Source of the DNA: Bathynomus jamesi
Lineage: Eukaryota > Arthropoda > Malacostraca > Isopoda > Cirolanidae
Assembly: GCA_023014485.1 (NCBI GenBank)
Contig: JAJOZX010003311.1
Span: 460,349 to 524,348, forward strand
Reading direction: 5' to 3'
DNA length: 64,000 bases
Shown piece by piece: positions 30,617 through 41,727 of this stretch. Position 1 is the stretch's first letter; every line of letters starts with the position of its first letter. The notes beneath the pieces were generated by a model that saw nothing but the letters and a program-made list of their open reading frames with translations, did no database searches and was not told the DNA's origin. Made by a program: the position numbers and the translations under genes.

Positions 30617-31174
30617 CTTTTATCTATTTACCTATTTATCAATAGGTTTATTGCCTGATATTGTTGCCTGATTCGTTTTGTATCATAGCCAAACGTGTGT
30701 GTGTGTGGGTTTTACTGACCATTTCTTTTTCTATTTTTCTCTGAGGAACGCTGTAATGCGAAGGATTTTTTCAATATACCGTAATTTTCACTCGAAAGCG
30801 AGTTAGAAACTTCGCGATTTTGAAAATGCAAATATCTCGAAACCTATTTCTTGGTTGTACTTAGGTTAGGTTAGTCTCGCAAGTTTATTGGAACTACTGT
30901 GTGTATATATATATATAAATAATTTATTATGTGAAAACGGGTCGAGATCAAAAGCGTCGGAAAGCGATTGATAATTTTTTCCCAATTAAGTGTTTGATCA
31001 TGATTCTCAAACCTCTTCATATAAAATGCCTTATGTGGGGTTTCGTGGGTGGGGTGGGGGGGTTATAAGTCCTTGATATTTTTCATACGAGACGTGCATT
31101 CATAATTAGCATATATACAAACACGCACACATATATACATATTATATACTGTGTATATACACCTTACCTTACTT
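30121..31174. other. Gene-free stretch with (CT)n and G-rich runs
   Basis: A G run of about 10 at 30317-30327, a pure (CT)n tract at 30569-30613, and small TTAGG words near 30861. No coding feature. Ends in a TA/GT-rich tail that is the 3' end of LINE B on the minus strand. Confidence 0.6.
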
Positions 31175-32404
31175 TACAACCTTACAAAGGTTTCGCGCGA
31201 TGATTCCTCATTTCGCGAAAGTCAAGCTTGTTGGCCTGGTTAAGTAGTGAGTTGGTTTTCTTGCGCTCTCCACCTCACATAGCCATGTACGCCCGGCTCA
31301 TCGGGGATTGTTCTGAGCCAGGCGTCTAGTCTTCTTTTGAAGATGTCCACTGCAACACCCTTCGTGTTTCTTAGGTCTTTGGGCAGCTGATTAAACTAAA
31401 CAGTTTTGGTCCTCTCACAACAAAACTATTTTCTTTCAGGGTTAAGGATGTTCCCTCTCTCGCCTTCAATTTGGGAATACGGCACAGTCTACCGTTTTAC
31501 TTTCCACCGTTGTTTGGAGAGTTATAGGGTTCAGAGTAAGATTAGGGACTAGTTTCTCCATTATTTTCCAAGTGTAAGTAATGGTGTATCTTTCTCTTCT
31601 CCTTTCCAGTAAATATAGGTCTAGTTCGCGTAACCTTTCCCAGTAATTTAGTTCTTTGCAGCCATTGATCTTGGCTGTGAAGCTTCTCTTGATCCCTTCC
31701 AGCTGTCTAATGTCTTCTTTTTTATATGGGGATGTTAGGACCGAGCAGTATTCCAATTTGGGTATGATCAGGGTTTTCAGTAGAGGAATCATTACATTCC
31801 TATCCCTTCGTTTAAAGGTTCTCAATATCTGTCCCGTTATTCTCTTTGCTCTGTTTACTGCTATCTTATTTTGTTTCAAATTTCGCATCATCTGTCATTA
31901 CAACCCCTAAATCTTTTGCTCTGGAATTGCTCTGAATTTCCTGTCCATTTGATTATAATATTCCATGGATTTTAGGTCTTCTCTTTTTCCGTACCGTAAT
32001 AGCTGAAATTTCTCGGTGTTAAACTTCATATTGTTGTCTTCCGTCCTCTTGTAGATTCTGTTTGTCTGTTTGTAGAGATCCTATATCTTCTGGGTTTCTT
32101 ATTTTTCTACTGATCTTTGTGTCATCCGCAAAGGATGTTATTGTGCTGTCTCTAGTAACGTCCTCATCTATGTCAGTTAGCATGATTATGAAGAGTAGTG
32201 GAGCTAATACTGTTCCTTGTGGTACTGAGCTGAGGACCTCTGATTCTGATGAAGATACTCCTTGTACTGTAACGACTTGCCCCCGCTCACTAAGGAAATT
32301 ATATATCCATTTCTTTACTTTTCCTGTTATTCCCATATATTTCAGTTTATGTATTGATTCCATGGTCACCCTTGTCGAACGCTTTAGCAAAGTCTGTGTA
32401 TATT
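31175..32404 (-). pseudogene. LINE B reverse transcriptase, copy 2
   Basis: On the minus strand: HKLKYMGITGKVKKWIYNFL, VPQGTVLAPLLFIIMLTDID, SFADDTKISRKIRNPEDIGS (palm Asp pair intact), NRAKRITGQILRTFKRRDRN, IIPKLEYCSVLTSPYKKED, and NLTLNPITLQTTVESKTVDC. Breaks at about 32020 and 31470. The 5' end stops at about 32405, where a SINE abuts. The 3' tail contains CAACAAGCTTGACTTTCGCG and ends GGTGTATATACAC. It is closely related to the copy at 1236-2541. Confidence 0.85.
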
Positions 32405-32580
32405 CTGATGAAGGTCAAACTTGTTGCTCCGCCTTAGACCTACAGCTTAACGTAGAATCCGAACCACAACCCACCACGGGCGGTCAGAAATTACAAAGTC
32501 CTTGCCCAGACTCGATCTCTCAACATCCCGATCAGCAGCAGCCCAGTGTCTTAACCACTAGAATACTCAGGGTACCCATT
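32405..32580 (-). repeat. tRNA-derived SINE with shared core, copy 1
   Basis: The minus strand begins with a tRNA-like head: TTCTAGTGGTTAAGACACTG (A-box-like) and GAGATCGAGTCTGGGC (B-box-like). It is followed by the core TTGTGGTTCGGATTCTACGT then TAAGCTGTAGGTCTAAGG, and the tail CAACAAGTTTGACCTTCATC. RNA polymerase III would transcribe such a unit from its internal boxes. Its tail resembles the 3' end of LINE B. Confidence 0.7.
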
Positions 32581-33019
32581 TATCTACCAACCAATTTTTA
32601 TTGTGTGGGAGGATGAACAACTGGGTTAGCTGCGCGCCGCCTGCCGTCACCAGGAATCTAACCCTTTAGAAGTTTTCGAACGACGGTTCAGGATCTATCT
32701 GCCGTCAACCCCTCTGCTGTATCTCACCTCATTTGGGGATTTGAAGGAGTAGAGAGTTGATTTACATTCTCTTCCCGCCCTTGTAGCCAGCTACACATGG
32801 CTGTCAACGACTTTGCATAAGAACCAGTCCAGTTCGTTTTGAAATTATTCAAGTGGGTCATTTATTGCCGTGGGTAACTTAAAAAAGCCTACCTTTGATG
32901 ACGGTAAGACAGCTCCCTCTCTCTGAAATGGCGGACAAAGACTATTGCTGTCACTTACTTCTTCATAGGTGGTGTTGTTTTGAAGTTGTTTAACAACCTC
33001 TTTCGTAACGACAAAGGTC
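32581..33019. other. Gene-free stretch
   Basis: No recognised element; unusually even base composition compared with its surroundings. Possibly part of an older repeat. Confidence 0.4.
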
Positions 33020-33185
33020 ACGAGACGGAGGAAACATACAGCTTTACGTGATATCCTATTTGATAACGGATTGCTACATCATCCGAACACAGAGTAGGGT
33101 CCTCCATTCAACTACTGAACAGACTCAACGTTGCTTAACTGTAAGAGCGGGTTGGGGTCGGGTTATACTAACTTTTTATTGGAAT
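33020..33185 (-). repeat. 5S-rRNA-derived SINE with shared core, copy 1
   Basis: The minus strand has CAGTTAAGCAACGTTGAGTC, TGTTCAGTAGTTGAATGGAG and GACC, matching the second half of 5S rRNA, including its internal promoter region. About 60 bp later comes the core in diverged form, ATCACGTAAAGCTGTATGTT. Such 5S-headed SINEs form class SINE3. Confidence 0.6.
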
Positions 33186-33475
33186 ATTCAGCGTTCCGAA
33201 AGCGTTTCTATTGATGTAAACATATGTGCGAATAACATTTTTTATTATTATTTAATATTATTAAAAATAGAAAAGTATGACGTTAAATATAAATCATTTT
33301 CTTTCATAAAAAAGGAGAGACTAATTAGTTTTTAATGATACAGAAAAAATTAAATAAAAAATTAATTATGGAAATCGGATCAAACTTAATGCCACGACAG
33401 GATTAATTTACGGATTAATGTAATTTTAATAATTCTTTATAAAGGATATTAAAGATAATTAAAATATACGGGGTG

Positions 33476-33606
33476 TCCCATAAGTCCGGTCTCATAGGAA
33501 CATTTATTTTAAATTAGATTTACACACGTAATACATAAGGACTAAAATGTTCAAATTGATGTCTTGTTTCGGAACCTTTCTTTTTGTTGCAAGTAGAATA
33601 ACACGC
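33476..33606. mobile_element. Tc1/mariner-type end fragment
   Basis: Starts GGGGTGTCCCATAAGTCCGG and runs 130 bp; the reverse complement of 58806-58971 matches over its whole length. Only one end is present here. Confidence 0.7.
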
Positions 33607-33985
33607 ATTGGCTAATGTGGAAGTGGGTTACATTCCTGAGGAAAAGGCGGAAGTGAAAACATTAAGGTCGAGGGTTAGACTCCATATAATGTTGATTAAT
33701 AATAATCCAGGAACTAGTGCAATAGGACCGTACTCGTATGATCACTGTGCCAGTACCTCGTTCTCTCGATGGTGTATTATTATTACGAAATAACTTAGTT
33801 TTATAGTTTGTATTGATATGTCACGTGTATGTCACGTTTATTGACACGTTTATTGACACGTTTATATCACGTTTATCATTGTTTTCTCTGATACTGATGA
33901 ATTAGAAAACGTGGTGTTTGTACTTTCTCTTGCTTATTTTACCAATGCATTTAATAACTACATATTAATTGGTTAAAAACATTAA

Positions 33986-34180
33986 TCAATCGATAAACAG
34001 GTAGGTAGATCGGTAGGTAGGTAGATAGATAGGTAGGTAGACCGGTAGATAGATAGGTAGATAGGTAGGTAGACCGGTAGATAGATCAGTAAGATAGATA
34101 GGTAGGTAGATTAGTAGATAGGTAGGTAGATCAGTAGATAGATAGGTAGGTATATCGATAGATAGATAGGTAGATAGATT
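33986..34180. repeat. (GATA/GGTA)n satellite
   Basis: About 195 bp of TAGATAGGTAGG-type units with periodic GACCGG interruptions, giving a higher-order unit near 55 bp. Confidence 0.85.
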
Positions 34181-34361
34181 CATATCAAGTTCTATTGTTG
34201 ATTAAACTTTGAGGAGGAGGAAATCTTTTACACAATTTTCTTTTTTAAATTTTAGCAAAGTATTTAAGTTTTTTTAATTAGTGGGTATGTTATTTTTTTA
34301 AGCCCGAAAAGTGAAAATGGGGGATTCTCTCCCCACCCCCTTTTTTGGGGAGGTATTTTTT

Positions 34362-34398
<37 letters not shown>

Positions 34399-34798
34399 TT
34401 CATTAATTAATGTTAATTCGGTTTTTGAATTAATTGAATTTAAAGATGTTGAGAATTGTCTGTGTCGAATTTGTAAAGTTTTTGAGAAGTTCTGATACCA
34501 TATAGACCATTTTCATGCTGTGCGCGAACGCTTATATTTATAACTTTATGTACAGTAAGCATGATCTGACCACAGTTCAAATAAGGGGAAACTCATTCTA
34601 TCTACTCGTACCTTCATAAGATTAAATAGATAGACGAAGAAATCACGACATTATACGTGAAAAGAAAAGTTTGTGAAGTTAACTTCGAACCCCCCCCCCA
34701 CACACACACACACACACACATACAATTTGTCTCAAAAGAAATTTCATTAATACACAGAATTATTATATTTTTTATATCACATTTTATAGTGTCATATA
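34181..34798. other. Gene-free stretch with (TG)n and C/CA runs
   Basis: (TG)n at 34362-34396 and a C10 run leading into (CA)n at 34690-34721. No coding. Confidence 0.6.
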
Positions 34799-35035
34799 CA
34801 GTGCGTTCGAAAAGTCTCTCCGCAGTCAACCAACACTTTAAAAAAAGTGTTTGACAACGAGTGTAGACGCGTTGCTCTGTGCCAGCAAAATGGTGGAAAA
34901 CACTTTGAACCCATGCTGTAAAATCAAAAGTTTATGTAATAAAATCACTAAATCATGGTTCAATGAAAACATTGTAGTTTTTCAATTTCCTCTGCGTTTA
35001 ACATAGCACTGCCGAGAGACTTTTCGAACGCACTG
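34799..35035. mobile_element. Tc1/mariner-type mini-element
   Basis: Inverted ends CAGTGCGTTCGAAAAGTCTC and its complement, nearly perfect over 24 bp, flanked by TA on both sides. 237 bp, no coding. Confidence 0.85.
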
Positions 35036-35335
35036 TATAATAACTTAATTTTATTGTTATAATAATAATGTTTTATATCAAATCTTTTCGTGAACTGAAA
35101 TGTAATGACAAAGTTGTTTTTTAGAATATCACAATTTCTTTGAGTTGCTAATTTTGTATTTTAATATCAGTAATTTTTCTTTTATTAAAAAATGGAGTAA
35201 AACTGGTCAGATATCTTCCAAAGTGATAAATATCCTATTTTTTTAATTTATAACAAATATCGAGCCATAATTATTTGACTAAATAATGTTAAGTAAATAT
35301 TATTTTTGCATTCCATTATTGGCTGAAATTAAGTT
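35036..35335. other. Gene-free AT-rich spacer
   Basis: Nothing recognised between the mini-element and the large transposon. Confidence 0.5.
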
Positions 35336-35351
35336 CTGCCCCACGGAGATA

Positions 35352-35800
35352 CTTGGGTGGGTCGAATTAGTGAATTTTGGGAGTTTGATTGGCCCGTAGT
35401 CGTGTAAGTCGAGTTTTGATGAGGAAAAAACACTGTAAAACCTTTACTGATCTCAGACAATATCTTCCACTGCCCCAAGCGAGTGAAAAATTAGCAATTT
35501 CCCTGTTTTGGGCTATTTTCGTCCAAAAAATTAATTTGGGATTTTTGATTGGTCTGTTGTCATAAAAGATACGTTTTGATGAGGAAAACACACTGTAAAA
35601 ATCTTACGGACATCAGAAAATATCTTTCACTGTCTTAAGCCAGTGAAACATTAGAAATTTCTATATTTTTGGTTATTTTCGTCCAAAAATAAATTTTGGA
35701 ATTTTGATTGGCTCGTTGCCGTAAAGGTTGCATACTACTACTGATGAGGGAAAAGACACACTCAAAATATTACTGGCCACAGAACAGTCTATTTTATTTA
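35352..35800 (+). repeat. Subterminal tandem array, left (about 160 bp units)
   Basis: TTTTCGTCCAAAAA recurs at 35515 and 35677; TTGGCCCGTAGTCG, TTGGTCTGTTGTCA and TTGGCTCGTTGCCG recur at 35388, 35549 and 35707. So three units with spacing near 160. Confidence 0.8.
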
Positions 35801-36097
35801 TAAAAATATAAATGCAACTCTCAGCTGATAAGTAATTTGAATTTCTTATCGCCCAGAACTCACCACGAGGAGGTGGTTGTATATCGAGTTCCGCTCGTGC
35901 TCGCCCATTCACCCAACCATGCTAGGCACTTTCCGCGCGTGTTAGTTTTCACTCTGATCATTGTTTACTAAGTTTATACCTTATAATCTTTCTTTGAATC
36001 TAATACCCCCATCAGTTTATGGGATTCCAACTTAGTTCTAATGAAACCATCTCTCCGTAACTCACCACACACAGATAATGATGCCTCAGTTACCAAA

Positions 36098-37245
36098 TTA
36101 ACGTATCTCTCCACAGCTTACGTATGACACGGCATTTCCCCCCATCTTAAACGTGGAGGGGAGTGTTGCTACGTTCTTGATGTAAGACTGGACCTCGTTA
36201 TCATCCCATATTTTTGTAAGTGGAGGTTCTGTTATTTCAATTGTCTGCCAATCTATGAGATCAGTATAGCCGATGGCATCATAGTTGATGGGTGGAATCC
36301 TGAAGACCTGAACTGACTGATTGTAGGTAGGTTCCCTTCTTTCTGCTGTAAACATGCTGCTAGGATTCTTCTCAGCACAAGTTCTCGGATGCGACTTCGT
36401 ACATCTGTTAACATAGCAAGCAGTATATTTTCAGGATGTGCAAAGTAACTGTTCCGGCCAATGGTATCATATACAATCTGTTTCTCCTTTACATGTATGT
36501 AGCGGGAACATTTTACCAATTGAAATAAGTGTCGTGTTCCATTATAGCACGATGGAGAAGTCTTGATGCTGAACCACACCGGGGCGTAAACTCTTATCAC
36601 GTAAGTTGCCAAAGTGCATAGTTCATCTGAAGAATTACTTGTACTCACATACTCGTATGATCTAAGAATTCGGTAAGCCATCTAGACTGTGACATAGGTC
36701 CAGGATTACATTGTGCCAGATCTATTGGGTACTCTCCTGAGGATACTGCTTGACACATCTCGAAGAGGTACTTTTGTTCCTCGCTCAAAGTTTTTATATT
36801 GTCGATTATTGACAAAGGCTCTTGAACTTCGATAGGCTCAAACTGTGAAATAGGGCTAAGTTCGCATTTAGCCAGTGCTTTGCCAATGGGACCAGAAAAA
36901 GCATTTGGACCATGTATCACACCATCAATTTGTAGTAGAAGTCGTAATGGTAACTCATTAGTATGCAATAAACAAGTAATCCACTGTAGAGGACGGCCTA
37001 AGTGCAGTTCAAGCAAGCAAATTACTCCACCTTTGAAACCGGTATTGACATTAGTACCATCGCATGCTATTGCTGCAATAGAATCGATTGAAAAATTTCT
37101 CTCTTGTCGGCACTCTGATGTCGGCTTCTATTACACGTGCTGTTCCTGATGAAACAGTAACATGAGCAAGGTATTCCGATCTTGGTGCTAAGATAAGAGA
37201 TACATGTTCTTCGGTGATATACAGAGTACTTTTTTCTTTTTTCAA
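36098..37245 (-). pseudogene. Transposase-like protein of the large element, main part
   Basis: From 37245 down: LYITEEHVSLILAPRSEYLA, HVTVSSGTARVIEADI, then GRPLQWITCLLHTNELPLRL, GPNAFSGPIGKALAKCELSP, FEMCQAVSSGEYPIDLAQCN, MSQSRWLTEF, YVIRVYAPVWFSIKTSPSCY, YDTIGRNSYFAHPENILLAM, VFRIPPINYDAIGYTDLIDW and IEITEPPLTKIWDDNEV. I recognise this order from a repeated, uncharacterised protein family in aphids, cnidarians and other arthropods. It lacks a named domain but behaves like a transposase gene, with conserved R/S-W-L-T and H-x-N-E-L-P-L motifs reminiscent of hAT-like catalytic folds. Four frame breaks. Expected residues after DDNEV (the family's end) are cut short. Confidence 0.75.
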
Positions 37246-37451
37246 ATTGATCTTGGTTTTGTCCTTTCTTCCATCAAAGTACAGTCCTCGGATGGCATTT
37301 GTATTGCCGAAACTTGGCGCTTGCCCTCTTTTCTTCTCTCTTTCTCGCCTTATCTTACTGTATTTTTATCAGTAATCATTGTTCTATTGGTCTCAGAAAT
37401 AATGCCAACATCCTGCAGGGCCGCTGAAGCTGTTGCTGCAGCACTTCTATC

Positions 37452-37544
37452 CAGACTTGGGCGCGCTAACTGATATAACCAGCGCCGCTATCGCTAATGC
37501 TAATAGTCTATGAATCTAGCGGCGCTAGATTTATCGCTAATTTT

Positions 37545-37585
<41 letters not shown>

Positions 37586-38232
37586 CTATTTATAAAACTA
37601 AAAAAGACCTATTTATAGCGGGAAATATTTAATCCAAAGTTTAATTATTCTTCCTGCTCAATATATGTCATAAATCATAAGGAAGCGCTCGACAATAGTA
37701 AAAAAATAAACACAGTCGCTTTATGGTTATTTAGGAAATACCAATTAGTAAATCACTAATTCTTTACATTTCTTCTAGATATTGTGCTATGTTGTTTTAT
37801 TAAGTTTCAGTAGCAACAACTTCTCAAAGTTATAGTTAGTCAAGCAGGCTCGTTTTGGCTTCAAAATATCTTTTCCAGTCGAGAAAATCCTCTCAACAGC
37901 TGCACTGGATGGAAGAGGTGTGTTTAACTGAATGAAAATAGATTTCACTACATTGGAAAGGAAATATGAACTATCTATCTGAGTAGTGAAAAACGTCGCG
38001 TGTAAGTAGTGACTTAGTATTGGTATGAACTCGTGACAACAGCCGAGTTGGTGACATCTTACAAGTATTTTTTACAAAAATGCACGAGCAAAAATAGCGA
38101 TTAGCGGTTGATTTATCTGAAAAATATAGCGGCGCTGGCTGTTTCGCTAACGTTTTAAGAAAACAGCGGCGCTTGTAAAATCGCTAATGAAAACTTAGCG
38201 GCGCTGAATTAGCGCCGCTAAGCACAGTTCTG
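37452..38232 (-). mobile_element. hAT element nested in the large transposon
   Basis: Exact 8-bp duplication CTTCTATC (37444-37451 and 38233-38240). Ends CAGACTTGGGCGCGCTAACT and (reverse complement) CAGAACTGTGCTTAGCGGCG; the word AGCGGCGCT repeats inside both ends. The minus strand at 37770-37940 encodes LPSSAAVERIFSTGKDILKP then KRACLTNYNFEKLLLLKLNK, the hAT dimerisation tail. The rest of the transposase is gone. Confidence 0.92.
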
Positions 38233-38398
38233 CTTCTATCTGATATGTTGCGCCGATCGGCCTCTAGCTAGTGTTGAGAGCTTAACTCTGGGACAGTATC
38301 CTCATGATGATGATGGCTGGGGAGTTTCAAGGCTCATTTAGGCTTCATAGTATAGATATAAACGATTTTGTTGGGAAAAAGCTTCACATGCATCAGAA

Positions 38399-38614
38399 TC
38401 AGTATCTGAAGACGAGGTCATCTGAATATTTGCTGTAGCAACCATTGTTCGGATAGCTTTTGGTATCCTCTCTTGAAATTCTTTTTTTCATTTCAAGTTT
38501 TCTTATCTGTTGTATCTTCTTTTGATCAACACTTCCTATGATCAATTTTTTTGCACTTCGCTGATCATTCAGGAATTCAATCTCTTCTTTACACACCTGC
38601 CGGACAGAGGACAT
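38399..38614 (-). pseudogene. Transposase-like protein of the large element, linker region
   Basis: 71 residues, CKEEIEFLNDQRSAKKLIIG and QKKIQQIRKLEMKKRISRED, rich in Lys, Arg and Glu. In relatives this charged region precedes the main domain, so it fits in order and strand with 36098-37245. The nested hAT separates the two. Confidence 0.65.
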
Positions 38615-38629
38615 GAGATTGAAAAGGAG

Positions 38630-39147
38630 GACATGTCCTCCTTTTGCCGGACGTCTGGTGACCCCAGTCTCATAATAGTTTACCGACTTATGAATTAGTC
38701 ATGAAGCACTGTCTAATGCTAACAATGTGTTCAGCATCTCATGTTCCTACATTATCGGCAGAAAATGTAGAAAATGTTGGTGGTGAAGTGATAAAAATGT
38801 GGGCTACATCAAGCATACCCATTATTTCATACCAACAAATTGTGGCAAAAATCAAAGCTTATCATATTAAATATCGGAACATTTTGAAACCCTACAAGCA
38901 GCGAAAAGATAAGGATTCTTATAAATTGAAGATAACCAATTTCAGAAAAGAAACTTCAAAGCTATTTGATATTGCCGCTTGCAAATGTGATAAAGTTTGT
39001 CCAAAAGAGCGGCAGGAGTTTTAAATATGTTGATATTGTCCGGCTTTTAACTTAGATATGATCCAGACTTAAAAATGAGCTTCCCACAAGCTCAAACGAC
39101 CCAATTAATACTTGACATGTCATCCTTTTGCCGGACGTCTGGTGACC
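38630..39147 (+). mobile_element. Inverted coding block bounded by 34-bp direct repeats
   Basis: The word CCTTTTGCCGGACGTCTGGT, as part of a 34-bp sequence with one mismatch, lies at 38630-38663 and 39114-39147 in the same orientation. Between them is a plus-strand fragment of the protein family whose rest is on the minus strand. It could be an insertion of a relative with direct repeats, or a local inversion. Confidence 0.6.
38701..39024 (+). pseudogene. N-terminal domain of the transposase-like family, opposite strand
   Basis: 107 residues including VENVGGEVIKMWATSSIPII, YQQIVAKIKAYHIKYRNILK and LKITNFRKETSKLFDIAACK then CDKVCPKERQEF. Family relatives carry this helix-rich segment before the charged linker seen at 38399-38614, but here it points the other way. 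No stop interrupts the frame. Confidence 0.6.
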
Positions 39148-39644
39148 TTGTAAGAGACATATAATAAGACATATAATTGGATTGTTTCTAGTTTGAGCCA
39201 TCTTTAGTCAATTATTTCTCATTTATTATTCATGAATAATAATTTTTCTGCAAACAAGGAATCAATTAGATAGAATGCTATAAAAACAACCAAAGACACA
39301 TAATAAACAGTAAGCTGTTGCTTACTGCTGCATGTTACACCATACAGCAAAGAACAACCACCTTCCACGGATCTTCCAGTAATAGTGACAAAGCGTGAGG
39401 GCCACCTGCAGCTGCAGACTAAGAGAGGCATGCCCTTGTATAATCTTGAAGTGTTACTTTGCGGTTAGTCACGTGTCGATGTACACAGCTTGGTTTTCCC
39501 CTGAGCAATTAAAAGGGCAAATCAACGTCTCAGATAGACATTAGACGATTACGTGTCAATAGGAAACTGCTCGTAAAATAACTTCAAATACAGATAGATT
39601 GGACAAAAATAGCTAGAAATAGTGCAAGGCATTTACTAATTTTC
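39148..39644. other. Gene-free stretch inside the large transposon
   Basis: No clear coding. Lies between the inverted block and the right subterminal array. Confidence 0.5.
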
Positions 39645-40080
39645 ACTAGTTCTGGGATGTGGAAGATATTGTCTGATGCTACGAAAATTTTTATACAATG
39701 TTTTACTCATCAATACGTAACTTTTACAACAAGAGGCCAATCACTATTCTAAAATTCATCTTTTGATGAAAATAGCCAAAGAATAGGAAATTGGCCAATT
39801 TTTCATTCGCCTGGGGCAGTGGAAGATATTTTCTGAGGCCAGTAATATTTTTACGATGTTTTCCTCATCAGTATGCAAATTTTACGACAACAAGCTAATC
39901 AAAATTCCAAACTTTATTTTTTGGGATGAAAATAGCCAAAAATAAGGAATTTTCTTATTTTGGTTCGCTTGGGCAGTAGAAGATATATGCATGTAGTAAG
40001 TTCATTTTTTTGTGTATCTTTCTCATATCCATACGCAACGTTTGCGACATCAGGGTAATTCTAATTCGAAAAGAAATTCC
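39645..40080 (-). repeat. Subterminal tandem array, right (about 160 bp units)
   Basis: Reverse-complement relatives of the left array. GATGAAAATAGCCAAA recurs at 39764 and 39923; TGGAAGATATT-type words recur at 39660, 39821 and 39978. Confidence 0.8.
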
Positions 40081-40125
40081 CATAGGTACAAATTCGACCC
40101 GCCCTAATACTCACGGACCACTGTA

Positions 40126-40934
40126 ACTCCTATCATCGCAAATGCCCCAAAAAATAGGATTATTATCCGCAGATTAAGAGTGACTAGCAAATATATCCGT
40201 CCTACTGGCGAGATATTCTTCGAGCGAGTTATAGTTTAACATTTACTATTAGCTCACGAACCACTTAAATTTTAAATGCAACTTCACAGATTTTACTCGA
40301 AGCTCACGAAGCACTTAAATTTCAAATACAACTTGTCACATTTTTTTCTTTAACCTATCAAGACTTCCGATGCGTAGCTAAAAATTTTGATAGCTATGTT
40401 CTTTTCTATATTGATTCACCAACTTCATTTTCTTCATTGGGACTTGGTTCATTTTAAGAAAATTTGAGAAATTCAAAATCTTGAAATTTAAGAGTTTCGT
40501 GTTTCAGCATATAAATAAATTTGGGGATAAATTGGAATAAACTTTTTTGGTGACATCCGATCTGGAAAAAAAGTTGTTACAAACACTCCAGGGATCCCTA
40601 AGGATGTTATCACCAAGTGTCATAAAAATCGGTCCAGCTATTTGAACCTGAAAAGGAGACAGACAGAGAGAGAGAGAGACAGACGGACATGCAGTGAATT
40701 ATGGGGTAATGATAACCTGAACATAGTGACCTAACTTAACAAATTTAAATTTGACCAGTTCTTAGTCATCGTAAAGTATTGACCACGATCTTCTCCCGAC
40801 CTAACCCAACGTGTCCTAAAATATCATGAAATACCATAATTAAACCTTACTTACACTACCCAAAACTGGCAGGGCATCAGTGCCTTCCCTTGTGGTTCGT
40901 TTACTTATAAAACCTTTCTATAAAATGGAAAGGA
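40126..40934. other. Gene-free stretch with short tandem copies
   Basis: A duplicated block of about 52 bp, AGCTCACGAACCACTTAAAT and its near copy, at 40250-40350. A segment with AAAATCGGTCCAGCTATTTG followed by (AGAC)n/(GA)n at 40640-40690 looks like the 3' tail of a retroelement. No coding. Confidence 0.5.
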
Positions 40935-41040
40935 TTTTTAAGTAAACGTTGAACTGTTAATCTGAAAGTCTTGTGTTCGAGTCTCGGGAGTGTTAGAGGT
41001 TTGGATCCCGCGTCAAATTATAGGTCCCCTTCGTCGTACG
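40935..41040 (+). repeat. tRNA-like SINE head with diverged shared core
   Basis: GTCTTGTGTTCGAGTCTCGG is B-box-like, with an A-box-like stretch before it. After 20 bp comes GGTTTGGATCCCGCGTCAAA then TTATAGGTCCCCTTCGTCG, a diverged copy of the core seen at 29733 and 49390. Confidence 0.5.
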
Positions 41041-41144
41041 ATCTTAAGGGATGTTACGAAGGAGGTTAAACAACCCATGCTGTTTTTGTTAACATTATTA
41101 CTTCAGAATATCATTAAAACGTTTGTTTCATGTTGGAAGAAAAT

Positions 41145-41457
41145 GTGTGTGTGTTCTAATTGTATTCGCTGCAAAGCGAGTTATATTGGCAGCACCATTC
41201 GCCACTATCAAACAAGAGTGGACGAACATCGCGGCATTTCTACAAGAACCTCACAACCTTTAAACAAACCATCGAAATCAGCAATAAGAGATCATTGCCA
41301 CCTCCACAATCACCCACTGCTTCCCACCAATTTCAAAATTATCAACTCAACTAACCAACTAACCGACCTCCACATCCTCGAATCCTTATATATCCTCAAT
41401 ACAAAACCAACCCTCACCGACTATAGTTCCGCATTCAACTTAAACATGGCTAAATAA
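41145..41457 (+). pseudogene. GIY-YIG endonuclease end of Penelope-like 2
   Basis: Reads CVCSNCIRCKASYIGSTIRH then YQTRVDEH, SAIRDHCHLHNHPLLPTNFK and DLHILESLYILNTKPTLTD. C-x2-C-x2-C spacing, YIGST and the catalytic Arg in TRVDEH match Penelope GIY-YIG domains; the E in LHILESLYI is the expected metal-binding Glu. The frame is open to its stop, but it is only the last 100 residues of a protein of about 800. Upstream residues of the open frame come from an unrelated SINE. Confidence 0.8.
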
Positions 41458-41727
41458 TTCTTCTGACCCATTACTGAAAAAGAAATCCGCTATACCGCTC
41501 TTCTGCTTCGACAATTCTAACATGGCCACTTCAACGGTCAACCATTCCCACCTTTTATACAATTAAATTAAACCTCCTCCATATAATAACCCGGTTAGGT
41601 TTGTTTTCAATATTCGTTTCACGTTATAACTTTTGTATATTTTAGCCGTTGTCTTATATCTCTACTGTACAGTTTATATATGTTTTTCAACTTTAAATTA
41701 TCATAATATGACTGCATAAATATATCG

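Larger units (their letters stand above)
35336..40125 (-). mobile_element. Large unclassified DNA transposon with subterminal arrays
   Basis: Outer ends are inverted: GGTGGGTCGAATTAGTG near 35355 against its complement near 40090. Each end carries about three tandem units of roughly 160 bp, in opposite orientations (35352-35800 and 39645-40080). The coding content is one broken gene (36098-38614, minus strand) plus an oppositely oriented block (38630-39147). The hAT element at 37452-38232 is nested. The exact ends and target duplication are not resolved. Confidence 0.7.

Noticed and set aside
32062..32616. 184-codon open frame on the plus strand
   Set aside because: It is antisense to the LINE B reverse transcriptase and continues into a SINE. 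No independent protein features.
33986..34180. Frame of repeated Thr-Tyr-Leu residues on the minus strand
   Set aside because: It is the translation of a GATA/GGTA satellite.
41145..41457. A host GIY-YIG nuclease gene
   Set aside because: The C-x2-C-x2-C lead-in and downstream hammerhead-like motif are those of Penelope-like elements, and the upstream part is absent.
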